From the NCBI RefSeq assembly GCF_003576645.1, contig NC_044920.1, positions 9,757,018 to 9,821,017 of the forward strand: a stretch of DNA of 64,000 nt, given 5' to 3'. The notes beneath the pieces are model-generated. The model searched no databases. It was given only the letters and a program-made list of their open reading frames with translations, and had not been told where the DNA came from. A program made the translations under genes and the position numbers. Numbering within the stretch: position 1 is the stretch's first letter; each line of letters begins with the position of its first letter. Shown here in pieces: positions 30,942 through 42,498 of this stretch. This stretch comes from Ipomoea triloba. Taxonomy: Eukaryota > Streptophyta > Magnoliopsida > Solanales > Convolvulaceae.

Positions 30942-33900
30942 TGTATGGTAGCCCAAACTATTCCTTGAGGAAACATCTATTTTCTAATATATCTTTGGAA
31001 AACTTTAGCTCTCAATGTGTGTGGAGATTTCAACTCTATGACTAGCAGTAATAAAGTTAGCAACTCGAACTAGTTCAATTCAACAAGGTGTGCGGGCCTT
31101 AGAGATTGGATATTTCGCGAGGGTCTAGTGGATCTGGGCTTCTCGGGCTCAAACTTTACTTGGATGAGGGGTATTAATACGACGACATTCAGAGGTGCTC
31201 GACTAGACCGAGCCCTAAGCACAGTTGAATGGAGACAAAGATTTCCAGATGCTGAAGTCAAGCATCTCCCAATGGCAAATTCGGACCACTCTCCACTATT
31301 AATTGCTACAAAAGCACAAGTTTGTACTTGGGGAAGCAAGAGGTTCAAGTTAATATGGCATGGGCTACACACAAGGACTTCCTTAATTACATTAGTAAAG
31401 TGTGGAAGCCGGAGGTAGATCTGGAAACGAACAAAACAGCAACAGCAGAGGCGTTAGTTTATGGAACAACAACACCTTTGGTAACATTTTCCAGTGAAAG
31501 AAGTAGCTAATGGCCAGCATTAGAGGAGTTCAAAGAAACCTATCCCTAAGAGCGTCATCAAATCTCATCAAACTTGATAAGAGACTGAAAAAGGAGCTTG
31601 ATGAAGCCTTAGCCCAGAAAGAACTAATTTGGTACCAACGCTCACGGAGAAGAATGGATTGTCTCAGGAGACCAGAATACAAAGTACTACCATACGAAGA
31701 CTTCGGTAAATAAGAATAAAACAATCATTGACAAGCTGAAAACAGAGGAGGAGGTCTAGATAACTGATAGTGTACTGCTAATGGATCACATTCACAACTA
31801 CTTTACCCTTTTATTCTAGGAAGAACATAGCAGGTGCTCCCAACCATTTATCCATGGTCATTACCCCAGACTTTTAGAACAGGAGTGGAGGGATGTGAAT
31901 CGATCATTTAAACCAGAGGAAGTAAAGCAAGCTCTATTTGATATGAATCCATGCAAGGCTCCGGGACCTAATGGTTACACAATTGGGTTTTACCAGAAGG
32001 CATGGGTTGTTGTTGGTAAGGATATAATAAAATTCACTATGGCTTTCTTTGCTGAAGGCAGACTTCCCCCAAAGACGAACGACACGGTGTTAAACTCATT
32101 CCTAAAATCTCTACCCCAGAATTTGTTAAGCACCTAAGACCAATTGGTCTATGTAATGTGATTTACAAACTAGTGACCAAAACTATGGCAAATCGGCTGA
32201 AAGAGGTATCTAGGAAGCTAGTAGGACATCATCAGGCAAGTTTCATACCTGGTAGACAAATAGCAGACAACATTATAGTTTTTCAACAAGTGTTGAACTC
32301 CATGAGGATTCGGAAAGCTGCAGTGGGATGGATGCTAATGAAGATAGACCTGGAAAAAGCTTATGACAAACTGGCCAGGAGTTTCATAAAGGATTCCCTA
32401 ACAGACATTGGGTTTAACTCAATTTGGATAAGGAATATAATGGGATGCATCACTACGCCAAGACTAGCAATCAACTGAAACGGAAGACACTTTGATTGGT
32501 TCAGCCCGGAGAGAGGAATTAGACAGGGAGATCCCTTATCACCTTTACTATTTGTTTTGTATATGGAAAAATTTAGTCATCTCATTTTAGATTCTGTGAG
32601 CGCTGGCAGATAGAAAGGTATAAAATTAACCAGACAAGGTCCTCACCTCTCACACTTGTTTTTTGCAGATGACATGGTTCTCTTTGGCGAGGCCACTTTT
32701 GAAAAAGCTAAGGAAATGACCAGGTGCCTGAAGGTCTTTTGTGAGCACTTAGGACTGAGAGTAAATATTCAAAAATCATCCATCTATTTCTCTAGTAAGA
32801 CAGATAAGGAAATTCAGCGGAGAGTCGTGGAAACAACAGGGATCCCCAAGGTGGAAAATCTGGGAAAATATCTAGGTCTCCCCTCAATCCACGGGAGGTT
32901 GAAAAAGGAATCCTTTGCTGGACTTATGGAGAGAATACACAATAGACTAGCCGGGTGGAAGTCAAGGACCCTGTCACTAGCTGGGAGACTTGTCCTAGCT
33001 CAAGCAATTTTATTAGCAATTCCATACTACATCATGCAGACCACGCCACTATCATCAGGGGTCATTAAAGCCATTGAACAGCATGTAAGGAGTTTCCTTT
33101 GGGGAGGTTCAGCTAGCTCAAGGAAATGTCACCTAGTTAATTGGGACACGATCACGAAAAGTAAGTCCAAAAGGGGACCAGGTCTCCGCAAATTAGACAA
33201 GATGAATGAATAATTCTTAGCCAAACTCGGTTGGAGACTCATGCAGAACGAAGACAGTTTATGGACTCAGATCCTGAGCCAAATATTCAATTCACTCCCT
33301 AGATTGTGCAACGTGGAGGCCTAAGGCAAATATGTCCTTTGTATGGAAAGGAATTCTGAAGGCAACCCCGATCTTACAAGGTGGTAAAGCTAAACTAGTG
33401 CGTAATGACCAAAACACTATGTTTTGGGATGTCAAATGGATTGGTCAATCACCATTTATTGAGAAAGCAATCGCAATAAGCCACCTGCCAGACCGCTATA
33501 GATTGGTCGCCTTGTACTGGGACGGAAATACGGGATGGAAATTAGACCAGCTGCATCACCTTCTTCTGGAACTAACACTAGATGAATTGGTGGCAACTTT
33601 AGTAAATGAAGACCAACAAATTGAGGACCTTACTGTTTGGAGATATGGTAACACAGATACATTCTCCGTTCGCTCAGCTTATGACATGGCTGCTAATTGC
33701 ACTACCACGATTGAAGTTGCAAAGTGGAAATGCCTTATGGAATATCAAACTCCCCGGTCGAGTGAAAACATTTTTATGTTGGCCCGTCACGAGAGGCTAA
33801 TGACCAACAATTTGTGGGTAAAGAGGGGATTAGTAGGACTCGACAACTGTTGGTTATGTAGAGATAAGACCGAAGACATTGATCACGTATTGAGAAAATG

Positions 33901-34737
33901 CCCAGCTGCAGAAGCAATTTGGGTGAGAGTACTACCTAATCTCCACTCAAGGACAAAGGACTTTCCCTTTAAAGTTTGGCTTGACTAGGGCATTAGCAAG
34001 AAAAGTAGTCATAATAAACTTGAGAATGACCATACTACGTTTGGCCTAACATGCTGGTGGGTGTGGAAATGGAGAAATGAGGTAATCTTTAACAATTCTT
34101 TCCTCCCTCTTAACGCAAAGATTACACTCCTGAAATCCCAAGTGGATGAGACGACTGCAGCATTTGCGAAAGGGAAAGACACCCTCCATTCAATCCATTC
34201 GCATAAATGGACAGCGCTGGAATGGGCCAAGCCTAGAGAAGGAACGGTTAAAGTCAACTTTGATGGCGCAGTAAATCTTCCTCAGGAAAAGCTGCCGGTG
34301 GGGGCCTAATAAGATACTGTAATGGGTTATGGAAAGGAGGCTTTGTGTACAACATCGGTTCATGCACACCTATCCAAGCATAGGCGTGGGCTTTACTGAA
34401 AAGTATCCAGTTAGTAAACTACATGGGATACAAAAGAGACATTTTTGAAGGTGACTCACATGAGCTTACCAACATAATAAATGAGGGCTCAACCGCGAAC
34501 GGAATCGTCTGCAACATTATCAGTGCATGTAGAAGAGAGTTGAAGCTGATTGAAGACTGGAAAATCTCAGGGGTTCCCCAAGAGATCAATGCTCCAGCGG
34601 ACACCTTGGCTGGCATCGCTATGTCACTGCCCAAAAGTCTTCAAGTTCTTACGGACCCCCCTGAGAGCATTCTTAGCTTACTGGAAATCGATGTAGAAAG
34701 CTTCCCTGTCTGGGGGCTCTTGTATGATCCTAGCTAG
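30942..34737 (+). pseudogene. LINE ORF2, endonuclease end to RNase H
   Basis: Resumes ORF2 directly after the LTR. The endonuclease end is VDLGFSGSNFTWMRG and NSDHSPLLI (to 31310). RT: CKAPGPNGYTIGFYQKAW (31,950), GHHQASFIPGRQIADNII (32,225), MLMKIDLEKAYDKL (32,330), [14 protein letters not shown] (32,515) and FADD (32662-32673). Zinc-binding zf-RVT: CWLCRDKTEDIDHVLRKC (33,848-33,901). RNase H: VNFDGAVNLP (34,255) and DSHELTNIIN (34,450), ending in a stop at 34735-34737. Frame changes and stops (e.g. 32476, 32611, 33211) make it inactive. The 3' UTR then runs to poly(A). Confidence 0.92.
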
Positions 34738-34869
34738 ATCCACTGTGTGTCTGTCTTTTGGGTTTACCCCCTTCTATCAAATATTAAAAAAAAAAAAATC
34801 TTAAGTCTTAACCAATTAGGAGTTATCCCGCGTAGACGTGGCCCTAGATAGTAAATCCCTAAATCCTAA

Positions 34870-35930
34870 TTCAGAATTTTAGATCGACCAACGAGAGGAG
34901 TAGCGACTACTCCGACTAGCGACCAGACTTCCTCCAGTCTCCACTGTCTCGTCTCCTTGCAGTCCAGCCACTGTCGCCAGCCGCCAGCTGCCAACTCACC
35001 GGTCGCCCGCGCCTTCCGCCGCTACCGTCAACCCGCGTCTCTAGCCGTTGTTGTCAGCTTGCATCTCCAGCAGCTACAGTCACCCTGCGACTCCAGCCAC
35101 TGCCGCCAACGCTCGGCTCTATTCTACCTTCGTCATCCTCTCCGGCTCTCATCTCCGGCCTTCGCAGGTAAGCCATCCATTAATGTCTAGTTTGTTTTTT
35201 CACAGTAAGATATTAGCAATTTAGCATGTTTATTGTTTAAGTTTGTGTAGTTAAGAACTTAAGGTTAGTACTTAAGTTAACTAATTAAGCTTGTGTAGTT
35301 AAGTTTGTGTATTACTTTGTTATTATAGCAATTTAGCATGTTATTAGAATATTAATTAAGTTGTTGTGTAACTGTGTTTACTATTTAGTACTTCTGTGTA
35401 TTACTTTGTATTTTTGTAAGTAATTAGCTTCATAGCTTGTGTTACATTGTTAAGTAATTAAGTTTGTGTAGTTTAGTTAAGTACTTATGTTAATGTGTTC
35501 AGTGAATCAGTGTGTTGTATGTGTGAACAGTAATGTTAATATGTTATAATGATGAATTGAATATGTTAATTGTTATATTAATTTTAGATGGGTTACGTTG
35601 GTACATAATGGATCCTTCTCAAAGACAAAGTTCCCCCGTTGATTTAACATATGACAATGACACCGAAATAACGCAACATTCACAACTTGAAACCCAAGTT
35701 AAAAAAAAAACAAAAGACGCCTCACTTAAGAGGTTTGGAATCATTTTATAAGAATTCAAAAAACTGCAAGTAGTGATAAAGAAATGGCTAGATGCAAATA
35801 TTGTAATAGAGAATATACTATTGAGTTACACAAGTATGGAACATCAACTTTAAGCCGTCATTTAAGCAGTTGTAAGCAAAAGCCTAAATATGAAAATGCT
35901 GGTAATATGCTTATTGACTATGAGAGAAGC
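34870..35930 (+). pseudogene. hAT transposase 5' end: leader exon, intron and BED zinc finger
   Basis: A CT-rich leader exon ends at TTCGCAG/GTAAGCC (donor at 35168). An AT-rich intron ends in ATTTTAG (35587). The ATG at 35608 starts MDPSQRQSSPVDLTYDND. After a one-base shift near 35735 the frame reads VWNHFIRIQ and MARCKYCNREY, then KYGTSTLSRHLSSC, a BED-type zinc finger (C-x2-C...H-x3-H/C) of hAT transposases. Coding ends at about 35,930, directly beside the GGGCC-rich 3' subterminal region, so the catalytic and dimerisation domains are deleted. Confidence 0.75.
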
Positions 35931-35935
35931 TGCGT

Positions 35936-36054
35936 GCTAGGGTTGCGTGTCCCTAGCCCGTTGGCCTGGCGGGTCGGCCCGCAAAAGCCCGTAAAAAATA
36001 GGCCCACGGTGGGGCGGGGCTAATGGGGCGGCCCGACCCGCTATGACAGTACTA
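35936..36054 (+). mobile_element. hAT right terminal region
   Basis: GC-rich subterminal sequence with GGGTCGGCCCGC, GGCCCACGGTGGGGCGGGGC and the end GACAGTACTA. Read inward it starts TAGTACTGTCATAGCGGG, matching hAT ends at 7270 and 15865. Confidence 0.7.
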
Positions 36055-36232
36055 CCTTTGGACAACATCGCGAAGGAGACGACGAAGGAATAGGGCGGAA
36101 ACGTTAAGGTTGAGATGGGTTGTTTAGTATTTATATGTTGGGCTGTTTGAGTTGGGCTTGGGCTCCGATTTTGGGCCAATCTGCTGGGTATAAAATATAT
36201 AGGTCATAATATTTATACACATAGATTGGGCC

Positions 36233-36450
36233 GGGTTGACTTCATATGAGACAACACCTTCTCGTGAGACATTGCGACAACGTGAGTGCACATAGTCTAC
36301 TTCACGAATGCACACACCCTAAACTGTGTGCACTCATGTAGGCTAAGTGCACACACTTTAGGCTGTGTGCATCCACGTAGTAAACTGTGTGCACTCACGT
36401 TGTCGCATATCTGTCTCACGGGAAAGTGTTGTCTCATATGATTGTAATTC
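36233..36450. mobile_element. Mutator-like MITE, copy 2, with 10-bp TSD
   Basis: Flanked by AGATTGGGCC at 36223-36232 and 36451-36460. Ends read GGGTTGACTTCATATGAGAC and ATATGATTGTAATTC; internal arms CTCGTGAGACA and CTGTCTCACGGGAA are inverted. GTGTGCACTCA-like segments repeat inside. It is the reverse-oriented relative of the element at 16043-16197, about 60 bp longer in its repeats. Confidence 0.88.
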
Positions 36451-36460
36451 AGATTGGGCC

Positions 36461-36711
36461 ACTGTTATGTTTATATATCAAATTTATTCAATTCTGTTAT
36501 TAATATTATTAATGTTATTATTTTCATCATGTATTTATATTATTAATATTAGTATTTTTATTATTAGTATTTGTGTTATTTTTATTAATTGTAAATATTT
36601 ATTTAGGGTATATTTGTATGGTTTTATTTGCTTTTTAATAAAAGCTTAGTTGTAGGTAACAATTTGTATATGTTGGTATAAAATTATTAAATTTAATATT
36701 TTTAATAATTA

Positions 36712-36756
<45 letters not shown>
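36461..36756. other. No gene; AT-rich with TA microsatellite
   Basis: AT-rich sequence ending in a TA run (36713-36750). Confidence 0.5.
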
Positions 36757-36759
<3 letters not shown>

Positions 36760-37189
36760 ATTCAAATGCGATTTGGGTGCTCAAGTGCATTTGTGTGGTG
36801 AGAGGAGAACCATTGATCTTGCCAAAATCAACGTTCATGATTAACAATGTTTAAAAAAATGCAGTGGCAATTTGGTCATTTTTCATATGGTTCAAACTTA
36901 AGTTGCGTGATTTTCCTTTTTAAGGTGCGTGTTTTGTGAGTTTAAGGTGCGTCAGTTGTTGAATCTTAAGGTTCATAGGCCTAAGGCTTTAGGTGCGTTG
37001 TTTCCTTCTTAAGGTGCGTTTTTTTGTAGTTCCAAAACACAAACAATATTCTTCATAACATTTTCTCTACAAATTCATATTTATATTAATCTAGCTTAAG
37101 GTGTGTAGATTAGAAGCTTTAAATGCATCAGTTTAATTTGTTTAAAAAATATATATTATTGCACAATCACACGAGAACCCTTCCCCCTT

Positions 37190-37191
<2 letters not shown>
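36757..37191. mobile_element. TA-repeat-bounded element with AAGGTGCGT repeats
   Basis: Lies between TA runs (36713-36750 and 37193-37226). Contains GAGAACC near both ends in inverse sense (36805 GGAGAACCATTG; 37171 CGAGAACCCTT) and repeated AAGGTGCGT motifs (36923, 36946, 36987 and 37012). This is similar in habit to the MITE at 13.3 kb, but inverted termini are weak. Confidence 0.4.
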
Positions 37192-37230
<39 letters not shown>

Positions 37231-37969
37231 TCACTAATCAGGTGACAACCATTTCCTAGGTGAGAACGTGTGGACAAATTCAAACCATTGATCTTGTATG
37301 TATCGTAGGATTGAAAATTTTATAATAGGGTTTATTTGGGTTTAAATAAATAGAAATTTTGCAGAAAATTTTTTGGGGTCTCACAACTCCTCTTAGAACT
37401 ATTCCCATATACTGAAGTTAATTATCTGGTTCTAAATTGATAAACAAAACAATCAATTAAAAGCCTTAGTAATCTGAGAAAAAGACCAAACAAAATAGCC
37501 GCTCCTCTAGTATTCAAATAAAGCTAGTTGGGCACCATGTTCACCCTATTTAGTATTGTTGGTGAGATATGGTTTTTTATGGGATAGGAGCTAATTTTGG
37601 TTAGTTTTGATACCCTTCCATAATTGCTTTGTTGCCATTTAATACCTTCCTTTATTGAGCATTCCTAAATCAGGAAATGGAGGCAATTATACAGAGGAGT
37701 ACGCCAGCCCCCACAAATCAATTAGGCTAGGGCAATCATGATAAAGGAAAACAACCTGTCATAGAGGATGAAGAGGTTAACTGGAAGCACAAGAACATCA
37801 TCAATATGACCGTTGGAGGGCTGGAGGGTGGAGAACCGTTCATGAAGTTTCCCTACAACATCTGTGCATGAAGTTTCAGACGCCCGATGGAGTCGGAACC
37901 GTTCAAAGTGATCAGTGTGTTGCACGTGACTGTTATTTGCAAGCTTGTCGGAAAATAGGACGATCCGAC
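37192..37969. other. No gene; partial MITE end at 37230
   Basis: After a TA run comes AGGTCACTAATCAGGTGACA and AGGTGAGAACGTGTGG, like one end of the MITE family at 13.3 kb, with no partner end. The rest is unassigned. Confidence 0.35.
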
Positions 37970-38501
37970 TTATGGGTGCATATGATCACAAGGCAAGCAA
38001 AGAGCAAAAAAGGAAAAAAGTCGGGTTAATCGAGAATCAGACTGAGGGACTCCGACCGTTTCACCTTCTGTTAGTCTAGTAGACGCTATACGATCAGGGT
38101 TCTCGTGTCGGCGGCGATTAAGCTGTAGAGCAGCCGACTGATCTTCTTCCTCCAAAATAACCGTAACCCCTTGGGCCACATCCGAAAGAGCGGGAACCGA
38201 GACACGATCCATTCTAGCTAGAGCAGCAAGGTTAGCAACTGAGTCTAAATAAGCGGAATCCATTGGGATCTCGGTACCGTGTACGCTACTTGAGATGACA
38301 GGAGCGGAGGCCAAGGCTTTGCCTTTGTCAATAGTAGAGGCTTGAGATTTGAGATGAGCTTGATGGCTGGTTCGGCGGTCAGCCATCTTACCAACCAAGT
38401 CTTGGGAATCGGAGGAAGAAGGGGAGATTTGATCGGGAGCATCTTGAACCATCGCAACAACTTCCGTGGCGAGCTCTTCAGATAAGTTCTCGGAGTCGTC
38501 G
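37970..38501 (-). pseudogene. TE-associated ORF fragment, unrecognised
   Basis: A minus-strand frame rich in S, A, D and E (e.g. SPSSSDSQDLVGKMADRR, then LDSVANLAALARMDRVSVPA) ends at 37970. Its apparent ATG lies within the adjacent long LTR, so the true 5' part was removed by that insertion. Composition resembles linker regions of gypsy-type extra ORFs such as the one at 5.2 kb, but I recognise no domain. Confidence 0.35.
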
Positions 38502-38726
38502 TGTAACACCTCACTTTTTCCACAAGAAAATACGGGTATTTTTTTTATTATTATTTAAACAACAAGAAGGAAAAGGGTGTTATGCCACGTTCGAGTATCT
38601 CACTTATACTCAAACGCACATGCTAAAACCAACCAATAATTACCACAACTTTCTAATTAATACAACGGTGAATTCTAATGGATTAAATTATAATCTTACA
38701 TGATATTAAGGCGATTCGCTCTCATG

Positions 38727-38794
38727 CTCAATGCCATGTAATTCGTGCCTGCAAAATAACGCTCAATGCCATGTAATTCGTGCCTGCAAAATAA
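38727..38794. repeat. 34-bp tandem duplication
   Basis: CTCAATGCCATGTAATTCG plus TGCCTGCAAAATAAC occurs twice in tandem inside the long LTR. Confidence 0.85.
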
Positions 38795-40595
38795 CTAAAC
38801 ATGGGAAAACAATGTCAGCACGACGGCTGGTAAGACTTACTCCACCCCGTAAAATATTTTGAACATAGCACATAACATTTTGGAACACATAATTCCATAT
38901 TAACCGCATAGAATATTTTATACCCATCCACATAATCATTTTTAATCCATTAGAATATACTCATTCTCAATTCAATCAATTTATTGTGGATTCTAATTTC
39001 ATATAACATTTCATAATATATAACAATCAAATAATTGTTATAAATAATATTAAGTAGTGGACATTATTATTTAGTATATACCGGTTGTAACGGTTTCTGT
39101 ATTAATGTATCCATTATATCTTTCTGTTATTGTTTGTATTATATATATGTCCCTTGTAACCATACACATTTTTAATGGAACGAAAACACTCCTCTTCCTA
39201 TGTTTGCTCTCTCTCTACCTCTTTTCTCTTTATCTACAACTAGTAAGTTACCCGTGCGATGCACGGATTTATTATATTTTTAAATAATAAAATTAAAGAT
39301 GAAACTATGAACAATTTTAATATTTGGATGCCTACATTTATTTGATTATGAGATTAGTATAAAAGTATCACTCAATTAATTGAATAATATATAACTCGCT
39401 GGTCTGCAATTATCTTGAAAAATTTAATATGTAATATAATTTATGTAATTATATTATTACTAAAATAAGTTTGGGAAAAGTTGAAAATAATTTAATTGTA
39501 ATTATTATAAAAATAATAATTTCTGTATACACTAATATGAAGTTTGGACCATTATTTGATTATAATTAGTAATATATATATATATATATATATAGTAATT
39601 TGTTTTTTTATTAACTTAATTACCATATTTAAAAACAGCCTATTAAAGGGTGTGAAATAGTGTAATGATATTTTTTGTATAATCTGGATCATTATTTGAT
39701 TAATTAAAATTAATTCCTTAATACCTTATTTCTTAATATTATTATAGTACAATCAATTCGAATATTAATATGTCAAATTTTTTATTTTGCGGACAACCTA
39801 ATGAAAGGTGAGAAAATTACTATTAATAATATATGTATAGTAATTTGTCGAATTATTAACTTAATTACCATATATAAAAACAACCTATCAATTACCATAT
39901 GAATACTAATAATTGTATAGTAATATGAATAATTATTAGCATAATTAGAATAATAATTATTAGTATACTAATCTGACCATTATTAGCTTTACTATAATTA
40001 ATTTCTCAATTAGCAAAATAATAATTTCTTAATTTTACTAAAATTTATTCAACTAATTCTTTAATTTCATAAAATAGTAATAAATGTATAGTATTATGAT
40101 AATTATTAGCTTAATTTGAATAATAATTGTTAGTGTAATAATATGACCATTATTAGCTTTACTACAATTAATTCATTAATTTTGGCAAAATAATAATTCC
40201 TTAATTATACTAAAGTCTATTTAATTAATTATTTAATTTTGAAATATAGAAATATCTGTATAGAATAATAATTATTAGTGTATTAATATGAAGTCTGGAC
40301 AATTATTACAATTAGTTTCTTAATTCTTTAATTTTTAATTATAATAATAATTATAATTGTAAATCAAATTAATTAATTAATTGTATGTATCTTTTTATTT
40401 TTATAAATTTATTAATTAATTGTATGAATTTTTTTAATTTAATTTATTTTAAATTTATTTGCCAAACATGATTGTCGCAGAAGGAGTCTCTCCGGTGCTT
40501 ACGGTTCATTAAGTCTTTATTTTCAATAAAATAGATGAATGTGATTAATCTTGAAATCTTAATAACTTGTTAATTTAGCACAATTATTTAGAGTT

Positions 40596-41150
40596 GGGAT
40601 AATGTTCAAATTGGCCACTGAACATAACTTGAAATTGTAATTAGGCCATTGAACACTCTTAATGTATGCAATTTCGCCTGATAGCAGGTTAACATCAGTT
40701 TCATCAGGTTACTTACTTACGTGGACGGTAAGTTGACATTTTAAAATAATTTTTAATAATAAATTATTTAAATAGAAAAATTTAAAAAAAAAAAACACAC
40801 ACACCAGCGGCCACCCCTCCCCCCCTTAATAATACCCATGTTACCTTGATAGGAAACTTGCGGATAAATCAAATTTAATTAATTAATTAATTAAATTATT
40901 TATTATTATTATTATTATTTACGGGAAGTCAACTTCTTTCACAAAACAATTGAAATCTTCATCCAAAATCATAAGCGAAAGTTGTTTTGTGAAAAAAGTT
41001 TTAAAATGCCAACTCACCGTCCACATTAGAAAGTAACCTGATGAAATGGATGGTAACCTGCTATCAAGTGAAATTGCACGCATTTGAAGTGTTTAGTGGC
41101 CTAATTGCACTTTTCAGGTTACGTTCAGTGACCAATTTGAACCTTATTCC
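40596..41150. mobile_element. Mutator-like non-autonomous element, 9-bp TSD
   Basis: TSD TTTAGAGTT lies at 40587-40595 and 41151-41159. Termini are GGGATAATGTTCAAATTGG and, read inward from the right, GGAATAAGGTTCAAATTGG. Inverted similarity extends about 150 bp (e.g. TCAGGTTACTTACTTACGTGG against ACGTCCACATTAGAAAGTAACCTGA in part). The sister repeat at 43105-43130 has the unoccupied site (single TTTAGAGTT, 43112-43120). No ORF. Confidence 0.93.
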
Positions 41151-41239
41151 TTTAGAGTTTAATACATGGTAAAATCTTAAGTAATATCCAACTTGTCATT
41201 TTTGTTTCTAAAGTCAAATTTCTTTTCAATTAAAATATG

Positions 41240-41916
41240 NNNNNNNNNNNNNNNNNNNNNNNNNNNNNNNNNNNNNNNNNNNNNNNNNNNNNNNNNNNNN
41301 NNNNNNNNNNNNNNNNNNNNNNNNNNNNNNNNNNNNNNNNNNNNNNNNNNNNNNNNNNNNNNNNNNNNNNNNNNNNNNNNNNNNNNNNNNNNNNNNNNNN
41401 NNNNNNNNNNNNNNNNNNNNNNNNNNNNNNNNNNNNNNNNNNNNNNNNNNNNNNNNNNNNNNNNNNNNNNNNNNNNNNNNNNNNNNNNNNNNNNNNNNNN
41501 NNNNNNNNNNNNNNNNNNNNNNNNNNNNNNNNNNNNNNNNNNNNNNNNNNNNNNNNNNNNNNNNNNNNNNNNNNNNNNNNNNNNNNNNNNNNNNNNNNNN
41601 NNNNNNNNNNNNNNNNNNNNNNNNNNNNNNNNNNNNNNNNNNNNNNNNNNNNNNNNNNNNNNNNNNNNNNNNNNNNNNNNNNNNNNNNNNNNNNNNNNNN
41701 NNNNNNNNNNNNNNNNNNNNNNNNNNNNNNNNNNNNNNNNNNNNNNNNNNNNNNNNNNNNNNNNNNNNNNNNNNNNNNNNNNNNNNNNNNNNNNNNNNNN
41801 NNNNNNNNNNNNNNNNNNNNNNNNNNNNNNNNNNNNNNNNNNNNNNNNNNNNNNNNNNNNNNNNNNNNNNNNNNNNNNNNNNNNNNNNNNNNNNNNNNNN
41901 NNNNNNNNNNNNNNNN
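41240..41916. other. Assembly gap (N run)
   Basis: 677 undetermined bases within Helitron B. Long X-only ORFs here are artefacts. Confidence 1.
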
Positions 41917-41949
<33 letters not shown>

Positions 41950-42257
41950 TTTAAAAAAAATTTTAAAAAAATATTTTAAGAGTTAATAATTGTAAAGTGT
42001 TTAATATTGTAAGCCTTTACACTTTAATAGTTAAATATTTAATACTTATTAAGTTATTACTTATTAGTTATTATTTATTAATTATTACTTCATTACTTAT
42101 TAGTTTAATTTAATTATTACGTATTATTTTATTAAGTTATTACTTATTAGTTATTACTTATTATTAGACTATTAGAGTATTAGTTAATACATTATAACAT
42201 TAATAGTTTAAATGTTTCATATTTATAATTTTTTTAATTTAAACAAAAAAAAAAAAA

Positions 42258-42498
42258 NNNNNNNNNNNNNNNNNNNNNNNNNNNNNNNNNNNNNNNNNNN
42301 NNNNNNNNNNNNNNNNNNNNNNNNNNNNNNNNNNNNNNNNNNNNNNNNNNNNNNNNNNNNNNNNNNNNNNNNNNNNNNNNNNNNNNNNNNNNNNNNNNNN
42401 NNNNNNNNNNNNNNNNNNNNNNNNNNNNNNNNNNNNNNNNNNNNNNNNNNNNNNNNNNNNNNNNNNNNNNNNNNNNNNNNNNNNNNNNNNNNNNNNNN
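42258..42498. other. Assembly gap (N run)
   Basis: 241 undetermined bases within the tandem-repeat part of Helitron B. Confidence 1.

Larger units (their letters stand above)
16278..34798 (+). mobile_element. LINE retrotransposon with 16-bp TSD, split by a long LTR
   Basis: The TSD is TCTTAAGTCTTGACCA (16262-16277) against TCTTAAGTCTTAACCA (34799-34814), one mismatch. The element ends in 13 A residues (34786-34798). ORF1 carries a DUF4283-like region and a CCHC knuckle. ORF2 has endonuclease, RT, zinc-binding and RNase H domains in order. An insertion at 18279-30941 splits the ORF2 endonuclease. With that removed the LINE is about 5.86 kb, full length for this plant group. Stops and frameshifts in both ORFs make it inactive. 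Confidence 0.9.
15865..36054 (+). mobile_element. hAT transposon remnant, filled with nested insertions
   Basis: The left terminus is TAGGGCTGTCAAAGTGGGCC, with GGGCC-rich subterminal sequence to about 15,995. The right terminus read inward is TAGTACTGTCATAGCGGGTC (ending at 36054), also with GGGCC/CCCGC subterminal repeats. Between them are a non-coding leader exon and a BED-finger transposase fragment. A LINE with its own inner insertions (16278-34798) interrupts the element. The outer 8-bp flanks (GTTTTGAA / CCTTTGGA) agree at only 5 of 8 positions, so pairing rests on terminus similarity and order. The alternative left end at 7270 is discussed under findings. Confidence 0.5.
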
